A program made the position numbers and the translations under genes. The notes beneath the pieces are model-generated. The model had not been told where the DNA came from. It made no database searches and was given only the letters and a program-made list of their open reading frames with translations. Below are positions 1 to 9,073 of a stretch of 40,288 nucleotides of DNA, in pieces. Numbering within the stretch: the stretch's first letter is position 1; each line of letters starts with the position of its first letter. The stretch is from an uncultured Chlorobiota bacterium (GTDB taxonomy: Bacteria; Bacteroidota; Bacteroidia; Bacteroidales; JAADGE01), in assembly GCA_947311445.1 (NCBI GenBank), contig CAMZKV010000051.1, positions 1-40,288 of the forward strand. The letters run 5' to 3'.

Positions 1-2223
1 TGTTTTGCTGACAATTCTGGAATTATTAATTTAACTGCCAATGGGGGAGAATTTCCTTATAAATTTTCTATAAACAATGGGGCAACATACCAAACAGGAG
101 CATTCTTTTCAGGATTACCCGCAGGCACATACCATACTTACGTTAAAGACGCCTATAATTGCATCCAGCAGGGACCTGTTGTAACTTTAACAGAACCGGA
201 CACACTTAGTATAGACTCTGTTCATTATGAAGATGTTAGTGGTTGTTTTGGAAACAACAATGGAACTATAACAGTATATGCTTCTGGTGGAACTCCAAGT
301 TATTTAGGTTATTCATTCTCTAATAATCTTGGAACAAATTGGTATAATAATAATGGATTTTTCACAAACCTTTCTCCAGGAGATTATTTCATAAAAATTC
401 AAGACTCCTTGTTTTGTGATGCTATTTTCTATGATTCAAATTTGAACATTGATACAATTACAATTACGGAACCCACACAAATAGTGATTGATAGTATTAA
501 TAAAACAGACATCCTATGTTATCAAGATGATAATGGGACAATTAATGTATTTGCCTCAGGAGGAACAGGAGTTATTGAATATTCAATTGATAATGGTACA
601 AGCTACCCAAATACAACAGGAATTTTTGGACCTTTAGTTGCAGCAACTTATCCTGTTAAAGTTAGAGATGCGAATAACTGCAAAACATCTTCAATAAATA
701 CCTTTATATACGAACCGGATTCTCTTTACATAGACACAGTTCTTATTGAACATGAAGTTTGCCATAATGCAAATGATGCAGTAATTACTATAATTTCAAA
801 TGGAGGAACAAGACCTTACCAATTTTCTATTGATGGAATAAACTATTTAAATGAAAGAATAATTGAAAATTTAGCACCTGGATTTTACACTCCAACGATT
901 AGAGACACAAACTTATGCGAAGCATCTTATCATATCATTGAAATTGATTCTGCATATAATCCCTCTTTATTCACTACTGACATTACAGAGGGATGTAGTC
1001 CATTAGCAGTTCAATTTAATAGGCTTAATGATGGAACAACATACCTTTGGGAATTTGGAGATGGCGAAACTTCATCACAAAATGAGCCTTTGCATATATT
1101 CAATAATACTTCCGGTATTTCTACCGACTATACAATAACAGCGTATTCAGTTTCTTCAGAAAACTGTAGAGATACAGCAGAAATGAGCATAACAGTATTT
1201 CCTCAACCTCTATTATTCTTTACATTAAATCCTTCGGTTACTTACTATCCTGAAACTACAATACAAATTAACGATATTAGTCTTGGATACTCTAATTACA
1301 ACTGGGATTTTGGAGATGGTCAAACTTCATCTGATGTCAATCCAATTTCACATACATATGGAACTTGCGGGGATTATACGGTAAGTTTAACTGCAGAAAA
1401 TAACTATTCTTGTACAGATACAATTTATAGGAATGTTCTTATTAGAACTGATTTACCTGTTGCAAACTTTGAAATTGACACTTCGCAACATTGTACTCCT
1501 TATTCTTTTAATTTTAACAACTTATCATATTCCTACGATACTTTTGAGTGGATATTAGAAGATGGAAGTATTTTACATGATAATGAATTTAGCAGATATT
1601 ATAATACTCCGGGTATTTATGAAATAAAATTAAAAACTTTTGGATATTGTAATACTCTTGATTCAATGACAAAAACAATTGAAGTTTTTCAAAGTCCGGT
1701 AGTTGATTTTACATATAGCCCAGACACTGTTCTATTACCTAGCCAACCAATCCATTGCTATAACAACAGCTCAGAAGACTCAGAATTTTTCTTTTGGGAA
1801 TTTGGTGATGGAGGAACATCTTCAATTGAAAATCCTCAACATTTTTATAACGAAGAAGGTAGCTTTCCGATAAAACTTACGGTTATTTCAGTTAATAAAT
1901 GTGTTGATTCTTTAACTTTATTAACAGATGTTATTGTACTTCCGGGTGGAGAAATTATATTTCCGAACGCCTTTACTCCAAATGGAGATGGAGATAACGA
2001 CACTTTTAAACCTGCAATTTATAAATCGGTTGAAAGTTTTGAATTAGAAATATTTAATCGTTGGGGAGAGTTAATTTTTAAAACAACAGATATTGAAGAA
2101 GGTTGGACAGGTTTATTTGATGGAGAAATGAGTATTCAAGATGTATATATCTGGCGTGCTACCGGTAAATATTTAAATAAAACACCATTTGAAATGGCGG
2201 GCAGTGTAACTTTAATTAGATAA
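1..2223 (+). CDS. Large T9SS cargo protein with SprB-like and PKD repeats, 3' part (5' end outside window)
   Basis: The frame is open from base 1, so 740 C-terminal residues are visible and the start lies upstream. About four SprB-like repeats of 75-90 residues come first (residues 1-325), each with a Cys followed by NGTI..(A/S)GG and ending in a (A/P)G.Y...(V/I)(K/R)D stretch. Four PKD-type domains follow (about 326-401, 402-481, 486-564, 565-646). Three keep W(E/D)FGDG; the third is degenerate (WILEDG). The last 90 residues start at FPNAFTPNGDGDNDTF and contain FNRWGE, the gliding-motility-associated C-terminal domain that marks type B T9SS substrates. The protein is therefore probably exported through T9SS and surface bound or released; adhesion is inferred from the SprB and PKD architecture. 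Type B cargo usually works with a PorP/SprF-like partner, but none is seen downstream: the next gene is convergent and 13 bp away. Confidence 0.9.
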   Translation, partial: CFADNSGIINLTANGGEFPYKFSINNGATYQTGAFFSGLPAGTYHTYVKDAYNCIQQGPVVTLTEPDTLSIDSVHYEDVSGCFGNNNGTITVYASGGTPSYLGYSFSNNLGTNWYNNNGFFTNLSPGDYFIKIQDSLFCDAIFYDSNLNIDTITITEPTQIVIDSINKTDILCYQDDNGTINVFASGGTGVIEYSIDNGTSYPNTTGIFGPLVAATYPVKVRDANNCKTSSINTFIYEPDSLYIDTVLIEHEVCHNANDAVITIISNGGTRPYQFSIDGINYLNERIIENLAPGFYTPTIRDTNLCEASYHIIEIDSAYNPSLFTTDITEGCSPLAVQFNRLNDGTTYLWEFGDGETSSQNEPLHIFNNTSGISTDYTITAYSVSSENCRDTAEMSITVFPQPLLFFTLNPSVTYYPETTIQINDISLGYSNYNWDFGDGQTSSDVNPISHTYGTCGDYTVSLTAENNYSCTDTIYRNVLIRTDLPVANFEIDTSQHCTPYSFNFNNLSYSYDTFEWILEDGSILHDNEFSRYYNTPGIYEIKLKTFGYCNTLDSMTKTIEVFQSPVVDFTYSPDTVLLPSQPIHCYNNSSEDSEFFFWEFGDGGTSSIENPQHFYNEEGSFPIKLTVISVNKCVDSLTLLTDVIVLPGGEIIFPNAFTPNGDGDNDTFKPAIYKSVESFELEIFNRWGELIFKTTDIEEGWTGLFDGEMSIQDVYIWRATGKYLNKTPFEMAGSVTLIR

Positions 2224-2236
2224 AATTATCCTTTTT

Positions 2237-2665
2237 TTATAAACCATTTCCTCTTGTTGAAGTTCCGGTTACATTAATTATTTCATTCGAATCTTCAATG
2301 GTATAATTCCAAGTTATTCTTGAATAATCATTTGAAATTTCTCCCGAACCTTTAAATGTTTGTTGGTCAATTGTTTGCTCAGTAATAACAATTGATAAGT
2401 CCTTATTCACTTTAGCTTTTACTCTTTTACTAGTTCCAATTCTATTAAAATTTGAAATAAATATTTGCTTTTCATCTGAATTATCATTGGAAATTACTAT
2501 TGAATATTCAACAGGAAAATCATCTTCTACCATACTACAATTCCATGTTCTGGAAATTTCAGCAATGATTTCTTTTTCGGTTGCAGGTGGGACAATTTCA
2601 TTTATACATGATATTAGCATAACAGAAATTAAGATTATTAACATTTTAAATTTTAGGTTTTTCAT
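2237..2665 (-). CDS. Lipocalin-like lipoprotein, unknown function
   Basis: The 142-residue protein starts with a short SPII signal ending in a lipobox (LISC, Cys20), so it should be a lipid-anchored envelope protein. The body alternates polar and hydrophobic residues and contains IFISNFNRIG and GSGEISNDYSRITWNYTIED. This resembles the small lipocalin-like lipoproteins common in Bacteroidota, although I cannot assign a family securely. It is convergent with the T9SS cargo gene, 13 bp apart, and lies 51 bp downstream of the FKBP gene on the same strand, so it may be the last gene of the nrnA operon. No substrate can be inferred. Confidence 0.75.
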   Translation of the reverse strand: MKNLKFKMLIILISVMLISCINEIVPPATEKEIIAEISRTWNCSMVEDDFPVEYSIVISNDNSDEKQIFISNFNRIGTSKRVKAKVNKDLSIVITEQTIDQQTFKGSGEISNDYSRITWNYTIEDSNEIINVTGTSTRGNGL

Positions 2666-2716
2666 AATTTTAGGTTTTTATACTAAATTCAAAATTTATG
2701 CCGTTTTAAAAATTTA

Positions 2717-3271
2717 CTAAAAATCAACAGTTTTTAAAATCTCTATATCGTAAACAATGGTTGAACGTGATGGAATTTTATCCATATCACCAATTAATCC
2801 ATGTGCTAAATGCGGAGGTAAAATAAAATGAGCCTTTTCCCCCACCCTCATCATTAACAAAGCTTTTTCCAAACCAAACTCTTTTCCTGACATACCAATT
2901 TTTACTTGTGCAATTCCATCTTTATCAGAGCTGTAGCAAACTGTTCCATCAAGCAACTCAATTTTGAAATTGTATTTAACAATATCTCCTGCAACAATTT
3001 TTTTAGCTGATGTTTTTTTGTAAATCTCATACCATAAGCCACTTTCATCAAAATTCATATCCCAGCCAATTCTTGAAATATAACTTTCAATCAACTCTTT
3101 GTCTCTTTCAAGTAAAAACTTATTAGCTTTTATCAGAGTATCTTTAATCATTTTAGGATTATATTTAATAGGCTGTTCTGTTGTTTTTTCAGAATTACAA
3201 GCCTGAAACAAAAACAAAACAACTACAAGATACAATTTAACATTTCTATTTTGAAAAAAAATCTTCCACAT
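2717..3271 (-). CDS. FKBP-type peptidyl-prolyl isomerase lipoprotein, GldI-like
   Basis: The 184-residue protein has a hydrophobic N-terminus ending in LFQAC (lipid-anchor Cys25) and a C-terminal FKBP domain at about 92-184. Recognisable parts are AGDIVKYNFKIELLDGTV, an acidic/glycine-rich middle, LMMRVGEKAHFILPPHLAHG and a final YDIEIL strand. FKBPs of this kind catalyse cis-trans isomerisation of prolyl bonds in envelope proteins. In gliding Flavobacteria the lipoprotein GldI has this architecture and, as I recall, sits beside an nrnA-like gene and ndk, as here. Its ATG lies 26 nt inside the end of nrnA, so the two are probably translationally coupled. Whether it serves gliding or T9SS cargo folding cannot be decided from sequence. 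Confidence 0.88.
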   Translation of the reverse strand: MWKIFFQNRNVKLYLVVVLFLFQACNSEKTTEQPIKYNPKMIKDTLIKANKFLLERDKELIESYISRIGWDMNFDESGLWYEIYKKTSAKKIVAGDIVKYNFKIELLDGTVCYSSDKDGIAQVKIGMSGKEFGLEKALLMMRVGEKAHFILPPHLAHGLIGDMDKIPSRSTIVYDIEILKTVDF

Positions 3272-4259
3272 TTCCTTTAATTAAATCAATTACTTTATCA
3301 ATAGGTTCATAAATTCTCCCTCCGGCAGCATTCCTGTGTCCACCACCATTAAAATATTTCCTTGCAAGTACATTTACATCAACTTTGCCTTTTGAACGTA
3401 AAGATAATTTAACAAAATTATCTTTTTCAACAGCAATTATCGAAACATCAATTTCAGCAACCGACAAAGGCATATTCACAATTCCTTCATTATCGCCATT
3501 TTTATAATTAAATTTTTTCATTTCTTCTTTTGTTAGAACAATTAATGCAAAATTATATCTTTCAATTATTTGCATTTTTTCATACAAAAGATATCCTACA
3601 AGTTTTAAACGGTCTGTTGAAAAATTATTATATACTTTGTCATAAATATATTCTTTATCAATTTCGTATGCAAGGAGTTCTCCAACAATTTTAAAAGTTT
3701 CTTGTCTTGATGAATTTACAGAAAAATTCAAAGTATCTGTCATAATTCCTGTAAAAATACATATTGCTGCATCTTTATTAAAATTTTCCGATAAACTTGT
3801 TGCTTGAATAAATTCATATACTAGCTCAGATGCAGAGCTAACCGCCGTGTCTGAAAAAATATATTGTGCATCAGATTGTGGATTTGGATGATGATCAATC
3901 ATTATTTTAATTGCTTTTGCATCTTCCAAATTCTTTTTAACTTGTTCTGTTCTTCCTGAATTGTTAAAATCTACACAAAAAATAATTTCAGCATCTTCTA
4001 AAAGTTTTGAAGCTAATTCTTTATCTTCACTAAATATAATTACTTCCTCTTGTTTGGGCATCCACAATAAAAAATCTGAAAGTTTTGAAGGCATTATAAC
4101 CTTTACATCATGTTTTGTTTTCTGAAAAACATGAAATAAACTTAGTGCACTTCCGGTAGCATCACCATCCGGATTATTATGACCAATAATTACAATTTTT
4201 TTTGAGTCGGACAATAAATTATTTATTTCTGACACTATTTGACGAGAAAATATTTTCAC
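3246..4259 (-). CDS. nrnA: DHH-family nanoRNase / pAp phosphatase (NrnA type)
   Basis: The 337-residue protein has the complete DHH/DHHA1 layout. The N-terminal metal site comprises GHNNPDGDATGSAL (His27, Asp31, Asp33), Asp97 in CVDFN, the DHH motif at 122-124 and Asp175 in GIMTDT. The C-terminal DHHA1 domain has GGGHRNAAGG at 305-314. NrnA-type enzymes degrade 2-5 nt RNA and dephosphorylate 3'-phosphoadenosine 5'-phosphate in the cytoplasm, standing in for Orn in many bacteria. Length and motifs separate it from the much longer RecJ. It is divergent from ndk and shares a 26-nt overlap with the downstream FKBP gene. A TAnnTTTG box on the minus strand lies 28 bp upstream of the ATG. Confidence 0.93.
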   Translation of the reverse strand: MKIFSRQIVSEINNLLSDSKKIVIIGHNNPDGDATGSALSLFHVFQKTKHDVKVIMPSKLSDFLLWMPKQEEVIIFSEDKELASKLLEDAEIIFCVDFNNSGRTEQVKKNLEDAKAIKIMIDHHPNPQSDAQYIFSDTAVSSASELVYEFIQATSLSENFNKDAAICIFTGIMTDTLNFSVNSSRQETFKIVGELLAYEIDKEYIYDKVYNNFSTDRLKLVGYLLYEKMQIIERYNFALIVLTKEEMKKFNYKNGDNEGIVNMPLSVAEIDVSIIAVEKDNFVKLSLRSKGKVDVNVLARKYFNGGGHRNAAGGRIYEPIDKVIDLIKGNVEDFFSK

Positions 4260-4286
4260 TTAGTTATGATTATTTAATAAAAATGC

Positions 4287-4345
4287 CAAATATAAAGCAA
4301 ATATTAACTCAGAATAAAATAATTGCAATAAATATTCTATTTTTG
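4287..4345. promoter_or_regulatory. Divergent -7 boxes for nrnA and ndk
   Basis: Positions 4287-4294 read TATATTTG on the minus strand and 4338-4345 read TATTTTTG on the plus strand. Both match the Bacteroidota -7 consensus TAnnTTTG exactly and face nrnA and ndk respectively. No good -33 TTTG is found at 17-23 bp for either, so the assignment rests on the -7 match and position alone. Confidence 0.5.
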
Positions 4346-4373
4346 CAAAAATTTTAAACTAAAAAATAATAAA

Positions 4374-4811
4374 ATGGGAAACATAACATTAACAATGGTA
4401 AAACCAACTGCATATAAAAAAGGATATGCAGCAAATATTTTGGCAAAAATTACAGATGCAGGTTTTAGAATTCAGGCAATGAAAACTTTACGTTTAAGTA
4501 AAGCTCAGGCTGAAAAATTTTACGAAGTTCATATAGAAAGACCTTTTTATGGAGAATTAACAGAATTTATGAGTTCAGGACCTATTGTTGCTGCTGTTCT
4601 AGAAAAAAACAATGCTGTTGAAGATTACAGAAAACTAATTGGTGCAACAAACCCAAAAGATGCAGAAGAAGGTACAATAAGGAAATTATACGCCTCTAAT
4701 ATTCAAGAAAATGCAGTACACGGTTCGGATAGTGATGAAAATGCTGAAATTGAAGCATCTTTTTTCTTTGCAAAAAATGAAAGGTTTAATAATGAAGGAG
4801 GCTTAGTTTAA
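4374..4811 (+). CDS. ndk: Nucleoside diphosphate kinase
   Basis: The 145-residue protein is full length for the family and begins with the typical [18 protein letters not shown] strand and helix. The phospho-accepting histidine is His116 in NAVHGSDS (113-120), the Ndk signature. The Kpn loop region and [16 protein letters not shown] (55-70) are intact. Ndk transfers the gamma phosphate of ATP to NDPs through phosphohistidine, balancing NTP and dNTP pools. It is transcribed divergently from nrnA, and an exact -7 box lies 28 bp upstream of the ATG. No Shine-Dalgarno sequence precedes the start. Confidence 0.97.
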   Translation: MGNITLTMVKPTAYKKGYAANILAKITDAGFRIQAMKTLRLSKAQAEKFYEVHIERPFYGELTEFMSSGPIVAAVLEKNNAVEDYRKLIGATNPKDAEEGTIRKLYASNIQENAVHGSDSDENAEIEASFFFAKNERFNNEGGLV

Positions 4812-5009
4812 TTATTTTAGTTCTACTAAAAATATAGTACATAATCGTTTTATTAAATATTTATTATTTGATATTTTTAACTAATATTTTAATATTTAAA
4901 CATTAAAATAATGATAAATTCAACTTTTTAATAGACATATTTATTATTCAAATTAGATTTATATCTATTTTTTTTGTAAAATTGTATTTGTTTTCATTTC
5001 ATAAAAATT

Positions 5010-5801
5010 ATGAGCTTTAAAAACTTTATAGAAACAGCAGTTAGTAAAAAATACCTTATTCAATACAGCATATCAATTATTTTTGTAATTTTAGTTTTAT
5101 CTATTACTTTTCTTTGGTTAAGAATTTCAACAAATCATGGAGAAGCATTTTCTGTTCCTGACTTTTCAGGACTAACTGTTGCCCAAACAGAGAAACAAGC
5201 TGATAATTATAATTTAAGAATTGAAATTATTGATTCAGTATATAATGGACCAGGGAAAAGAGGTACAGTAATTGATCAAAACCCCCCACCGGATTTTAAA
5301 GTTAAAGAAAACAGAAAAATTTTTATTACAATAAAATCAGTCTTGCCAAAAATTATTTTAATGCCTAATTTTATTCATTCCACACTAGTTCAATCTAAAG
5401 CAGATATAGAAACATATGGTTTAAGGATTGGAAAAATTTCATATATTCCATCATTATACGACAATGTTGTTTTAGAGCAAAAATACAAAAATGTAAAAAT
5501 AAAACCTGGAGAAAAAATACCTCAAGGTGCTGAAATTGAATTAGTTTTAGGAAAATCTCAAAACTTAGGACGAACAATAACTCCTGATTTATCCGGACTT
5601 ACATTAGAAGAAGCAGAATTAGAATCTGCAGATTATATGCTAAATATTGGAACAGTATTATACGACAAAACTGTTATTTCATACAAAGACACTTTATATT
5701 CTAAAGTAACTCAACAAACGCCTAAACCAAACATATCTTTTAAACCGGGAGATGAAATTGATATTGTTCTAAGTGTTGTTCCTGATACAATATCTAAGTA
5801 A
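5010..5801 (+). CDS. PASTA domain membrane protein
   Basis: The 263-residue protein has one N-terminal transmembrane helix (about 16-38, rich in I/V/L) and three PASTA repeats outside the membrane (about 45-110, 115-182, 189-257). Each shows a P(D/N)(F/L)sG or equivalent start and a central G.(V/I)...P.P turn; GTVIDQNPPPDFKVKENRKI is the clearest. PASTA modules usually bind peptidoglycan or muropeptides. In Bacteroidota, free PASTA proteins of this size are common, often near ddl and rluD, but those genes are absent here. No kinase domain is fused, so it is not a PknB-type kinase. The gene stands alone with about 200 bp of AT-rich DNA on either side. Confidence 0.88.
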   Translation: MSFKNFIETAVSKKYLIQYSISIIFVILVLSITFLWLRISTNHGEAFSVPDFSGLTVAQTEKQADNYNLRIEIIDSVYNGPGKRGTVIDQNPPPDFKVKENRKIFITIKSVLPKIILMPNFIHSTLVQSKADIETYGLRIGKISYIPSLYDNVVLEQKYKNVKIKPGEKIPQGAEIELVLGKSQNLGRTITPDLSGLTLEEAELESADYMLNIGTVLYDKTVISYKDTLYSKVTQQTPKPNISFKPGDEIDIVLSVVPDTISK

Positions 5802-5879
5802 TTTGTAATATTATTATTTTAATTTCGTTTCAAGTTTAAGCACAAAAACAAACAGAATACATTTTTAAATGAAACACCT

Positions 5880-5996
5880 ATGAAAACTAAGGTTTTACAC
5901 ATAAATGCAAGATTAACAAACACCATGTTAATTACTTGCATATTGTCTAAGCTGTTAGTAAATGCTGAACAAATTAATTTTACAAAAAACAAGTAA
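5880..5996 (+). CDS. Possible small ORF, 38 residues, signal-peptide-like
   Basis: In the 233-bp gap before the T9SS type A gene an ATG at 5880 opens 38 codons to TAA at 5994-5996. The product has a basic start (MKTKVLHINAR), a hydrophobic stretch (TMLITCILSKLLVNA) and a polar tail (EQINFTKNK), like a signal peptide with a cut after NA. It could be a small secreted peptide, the decayed start of an exported protein, or chance. A 13-bp stem at 5905-5941 lies inside it. There is no protein-family support. Confidence 0.22.
   Translation: MKTKVLHINARLTNTMLITCILSKLLVNAEQINFTKNK
5905..5941. repeat. Inverted repeat (13-bp stem with 2-nt bulge)
   Basis: ATGCAAGATTAAC (5905-5917) pairs with GTTAATTACTTGCAT (5927-5941), with a TA bulge on the right arm and a 9-nt loop. 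No T-run follows in either direction, so it is not a standard terminator. It lies between the PASTA and T9SS genes, inside the possible small ORF. Confidence 0.4.
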
Positions 5997-6034
5997 CTTG
6001 TTCAATATTAACTAATTAAACAATATTCAAACAC

Positions 6035-7900
6035 ATGAAAAAGTTATTAATAACTACTATTTTTTCTATTCTAATATTCTCAAATATTGTTGAAGCACAA
6101 GAATACACAACAAATTTATCTCAAAATGGAGAAATAAAAGAATATCAAAAAAACAACAATTTTATTTCTAAAAACAAAAATAATAAGGCTGTTTTAGAAT
6201 TACCTTTTTGGGATGATTTTTCCGATAGCCACATATACCCAAAAAGTGAGCTTTGGGCGAATAATCTTGTTTACATTAATTCTACATTAGCACCTAAACC
6301 TCCTTCAATTGGTGTTGCAACATTTGATGCTTTAAACGATAAGGGTGAAATTTATTCTCATGCAGATTATTTAACTTCTTTTATTGCAGACTCTTTAACT
6401 TCTAATGCAATAAACTTAAACTACCCCGGAAATAATTCAATATATTTAAGTTTTTACTATAGACCGGGAGGAATAGGAAACAATCCTGAACCGGAAGACT
6501 CTCTTATGCTAGAATTTTATGCTGCAGATGAAAACTCTTGGACAAAAGTTTGGAGTATTGCCGGAAGTGAAGATAAAGAATTTGAATTTGTTATCCTGCC
6601 CATAGATGAAGAAAAATATTTAAAATCAGGTTTTAAATTTAGATTTACAAATTATGCTAGTTTTGGCTCATCTACATATCCTGATTTAGCAACAAATTGC
6701 GATTTTTGGCATTTAGATTATATCTATTTAAACAAAGACAGAAATATAAACGACAATGTTTTTCACGATGTTGCATTTACAAAACCACTACATTCAATTG
6801 TATCTGGTTTTGAATCCGTACCTTGGTCGCACTATAAAAACTCCAGTTCACATACAATAAAAGATGTTGTTCAAAGCGAAATAAAAAACAATGACAACAT
6901 AAATAGAATTATTGACAGCTTAAATTTGTCCTTAACTGACTTAACAGGAAGCTCAGGAACACAATATTTCTATGATGGAACACATTTTCCAAGAGCAGGT
7001 GAGTTTAATTCTATTAATATTTCTGATTTTGGTTTTAATTTTCCTGAAAACACAAATGATACTTGCGATTTTCTGCTTAAAGCTAAAATTGTTACTAACT
7101 CATTGGATTCTTCTCAAAATAACATTATAAAATACACCCAAAAATTTAAAGATTATTATGCCTATGATGATGGTAGTGCAGAAGCAGGATACGGGATATA
7201 TGGAAGTGGAACTAAATATGGATCAGTAGCTTGCAAATTCACTCCTCTTGCAAAAGACTCGATTATAGGTGTAGAAATTTATTTTACACAAGCCTTTAAC
7301 AATGGGGCACAAGATTATTTTTGGCTAAATGTTTGGAACGAAGGTAATGACAACAAACCTGACACTTCTATCATATCAATTGAAGGACAACTTCCTCAAT
7401 ATACAAACTTTTTAGACAAGTTTTATTATTATGAATTTCCAGAAGCCGTTGAACTAGACAAACCATTCTATATTGGATGGACACAAACAACGGATAAAAA
7501 ACTAAATATTGGTTTTGACTATAATATTGACACAAAGGATAAAAGATTTTTTAATTTTAGAGGCAGCTGGGTACAGTCTAAAATTGAAGGATCAATGATG
7601 ATTAGACCTGTTTTTAAAAATACAGCAGTGCCAATTGAAACAGTAAAAATATTTACCAAAGAAAATCCTGTTATAATCAAACCAAATCCTGCAAATATTT
7701 CAATAGAAGTTCTATTTGACAGAAAATTTGAAACAAATTATTCAGTAAAAATATTTGATCTGAAAGGCACATTAATTTATTCGGACAATAATTTCAATGA
7801 AGATAATATTAACATTAGTAAGTTTAAGAGAGGAATGTATTTTATTCGAATAACTGATAATAAATCTGAGATATACAATTCAAGGTTCTTAGTAAAATAA
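6035..7900 (+). CDS. T9SS type A sorting-domain protein, unknown function
   Basis: The 621-residue protein has a clear signal peptide (MKKLLITTIFSILIFSNIVEA, cut near residue 21) and a C-terminal Por-type sorting domain from about residue 548. That domain opens with IIKPNPANISIEV, has the middle strand YSVKIFDLKGTLIY, then ISKFKRGMYFIRI, and ends in a basic FLVK tail. Type A T9SS cargo is secreted and then usually anchored to A-LPS after CTD removal. The body contains LPFWDDFSDSHIYPKSELW near the start and a jelly-roll-like middle (YAYDDGSAEAGYGIYGSGTK). This pattern occurs in other large Bacteroidota T9SS proteins without known activity, and I see no catalytic motif. It stands alone, 123 bp before coaD. 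Confidence 0.88.
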   Translation: MKKLLITTIFSILIFSNIVEAQEYTTNLSQNGEIKEYQKNNNFISKNKNNKAVLELPFWDDFSDSHIYPKSELWANNLVYINSTLAPKPPSIGVATFDALNDKGEIYSHADYLTSFIADSLTSNAINLNYPGNNSIYLSFYYRPGGIGNNPEPEDSLMLEFYAADENSWTKVWSIAGSEDKEFEFVILPIDEEKYLKSGFKFRFTNYASFGSSTYPDLATNCDFWHLDYIYLNKDRNINDNVFHDVAFTKPLHSIVSGFESVPWSHYKNSSSHTIKDVVQSEIKNNDNINRIIDSLNLSLTDLTGSSGTQYFYDGTHFPRAGEFNSINISDFGFNFPENTNDTCDFLLKAKIVTNSLDSSQNNIIKYTQKFKDYYAYDDGSAEAGYGIYGSGTKYGSVACKFTPLAKDSIIGVEIYFTQAFNNGAQDYFWLNVWNEGNDNKPDTSIISIEGQLPQYTNFLDKFYYYEFPEAVELDKPFYIGWTQTTDKKLNIGFDYNIDTKDKRFFNFRGSWVQSKIEGSMMIRPVFKNTAVPIETVKIFTKENPVIIKPNPANISIEVLFDRKFETNYSVKIFDLKGTLIYSDNNFNEDNINISKFKRGMYFIRITDNKSEIYNSRFLVK

Positions 7901-8023
7901 TTCAAATAAAACACACACAACAAAGATTATAACAACCAAGGAAATAACTAAAATAATGCACCTTTAATAAATGCAAATTAACTTTTAATATTATACTTTT
8001 ATACTTTTAACTCTTTTTGACAG

Positions 8024-8491
8024 ATGAAACGAGCAGTATTCCCAGGTTCTTTTGACCCTTTCACTATTGGACATGAATCAATAGTACATAGAGCATTGGA
8101 TTTATTTGATGAAATAATAATTGCAATAGGTTATAATTCAGAAAAAAAAGGATTCTTTTCTGTTGAAAGCAGAATTAAAATTATAGAAAAAATATTTAAA
8201 AACGAAAGCAAAATAAAAGTTGAAAAATATAACAAATTAACTGTTGACTATTGCAAAGAAAAAGATATTAAATTCATTATCAGAGGTTTAAGAACTGCTT
8301 CTGATTTTGAATATGAAAGAGCAATTGCTCAAATGAACAACTTAATGAAAAATAATATTGAAACAATATTCTTACTTACCAAACCTGAGCATACACCAAT
8401 AAGCTCAACAATAATAAGAGAAATTATGAAATATGGAGGTGATGTTTGCAAATTTGTACCTAAATGTATTGACCTTAAAAAATATCTGTAA
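8024..8491 (+). CDS. coaD: Pantetheine-phosphate adenylyltransferase
   Basis: The 155-residue protein is the normal CoaD length. It starts with AVFPGSFDPFTIGHESIVHR, containing the nucleotidyltransferase GSFDP and T.GH motifs. FIIRGLRTASDFEYERAIAQMN is the phosphopantetheine-binding region, and ISSTIIRE the C-terminal ATP-binding signature. The enzyme makes dephospho-CoA from 4'-phosphopantetheine and ATP, the fourth step of CoA synthesis. The first step (coaX) is also in this window, 12.5 kb downstream. Its stop codon is followed by a second TAA and then directly by the GTG of the exonuclease gene, so the two are surely co-transcribed. Confidence 0.97.
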   Translation: MKRAVFPGSFDPFTIGHESIVHRALDLFDEIIIAIGYNSEKKGFFSVESRIKIIEKIFKNESKIKVEKYNKLTVDYCKEKDIKFIIRGLRTASDFEYERAIAQMNNLMKNNIETIFLLTKPEHTPISSTIIREIMKYGGDVCKFVPKCIDLKKYL

Positions 8492-8494
8492 TAA

Positions 8495-9073
8495 GTGAAC
8501 TTCTACAAAAAAATACCTAATGAAATACTGCTAGAACTTGCCGTTAAAACATTTGAAGGAAAAATATATCTTATTGATAATAAAAACAATATTAACTTTG
8601 CTTTCAATTCATTAAAAAAAGAAACAATATTAGGCTTTGATACAGAAACAAAACCGGCTTTTAAGAAGGGTGTTTATAACAAAGTCTCATTACTTCAACT
8701 ATCTACAAAAAACGAAGCATTTCTTTTTAGACTAAATAAAATTGGATTACCAAAACAAATAGCCCAAATTTTAGCAGACAATTCTATAATTAAAACCGGT
8801 GTTGCAATAAAAGACGATTTAAAAGAACTTAAAAAGCTCAGAAATTTTATTCCCGGCGGTTTTATAGAACTTCAAAAATACACAGATGATTTTGGAATAG
8901 AAGACAACAGTCTAAAAAAAATAACAGGAAGTGTTCTTGGTTTTAGAATATCAAAAGGAGCAAGGCTTACAAATTGGGAAAATAAAACTCTCACTGATAT
9001 ACAACTAAAATATGCAGCAACTGATGCTTGGGTAGCTTATGAAATCTATAAAAAATTATCTAAAGCTTTGTAA
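8495..9073 (+). CDS. 3'-5' exonuclease domain protein (DEDDy, WRN-like)
   Basis: The 192-residue protein is essentially a single DEDD-type 3'-5' exonuclease domain. Exo I is ILGFDTETKPAFKKG (Asp and Glu of D.E), Exo II is GVAIKDDLKELKKL and Exo III is YAATDAWVAYEIY, whose Asp and following Tyr make it DEDDy. The family removes nucleotides from 3' ends of DNA or RNA. Free-standing versions of this kind are common in Bacteroidota and are not the proofreading subunit of PolIII. The start is GTG at 8495, placed right after the tandem TAA TAA that ends coaD; no in-frame ATG lies nearby, so expression probably depends on coupling to coaD. Confidence 0.88.
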   Translation: MNFYKKIPNEILLELAVKTFEGKIYLIDNKNNINFAFNSLKKETILGFDTETKPAFKKGVYNKVSLLQLSTKNEAFLFRLNKIGLPKQIAQILADNSIIKTGVAIKDDLKELKKLRNFIPGGFIELQKYTDDFGIEDNSLKKITGSVLGFRISKGARLTNWENKTLTDIQLKYAATDAWVAYEIYKKLSKAL

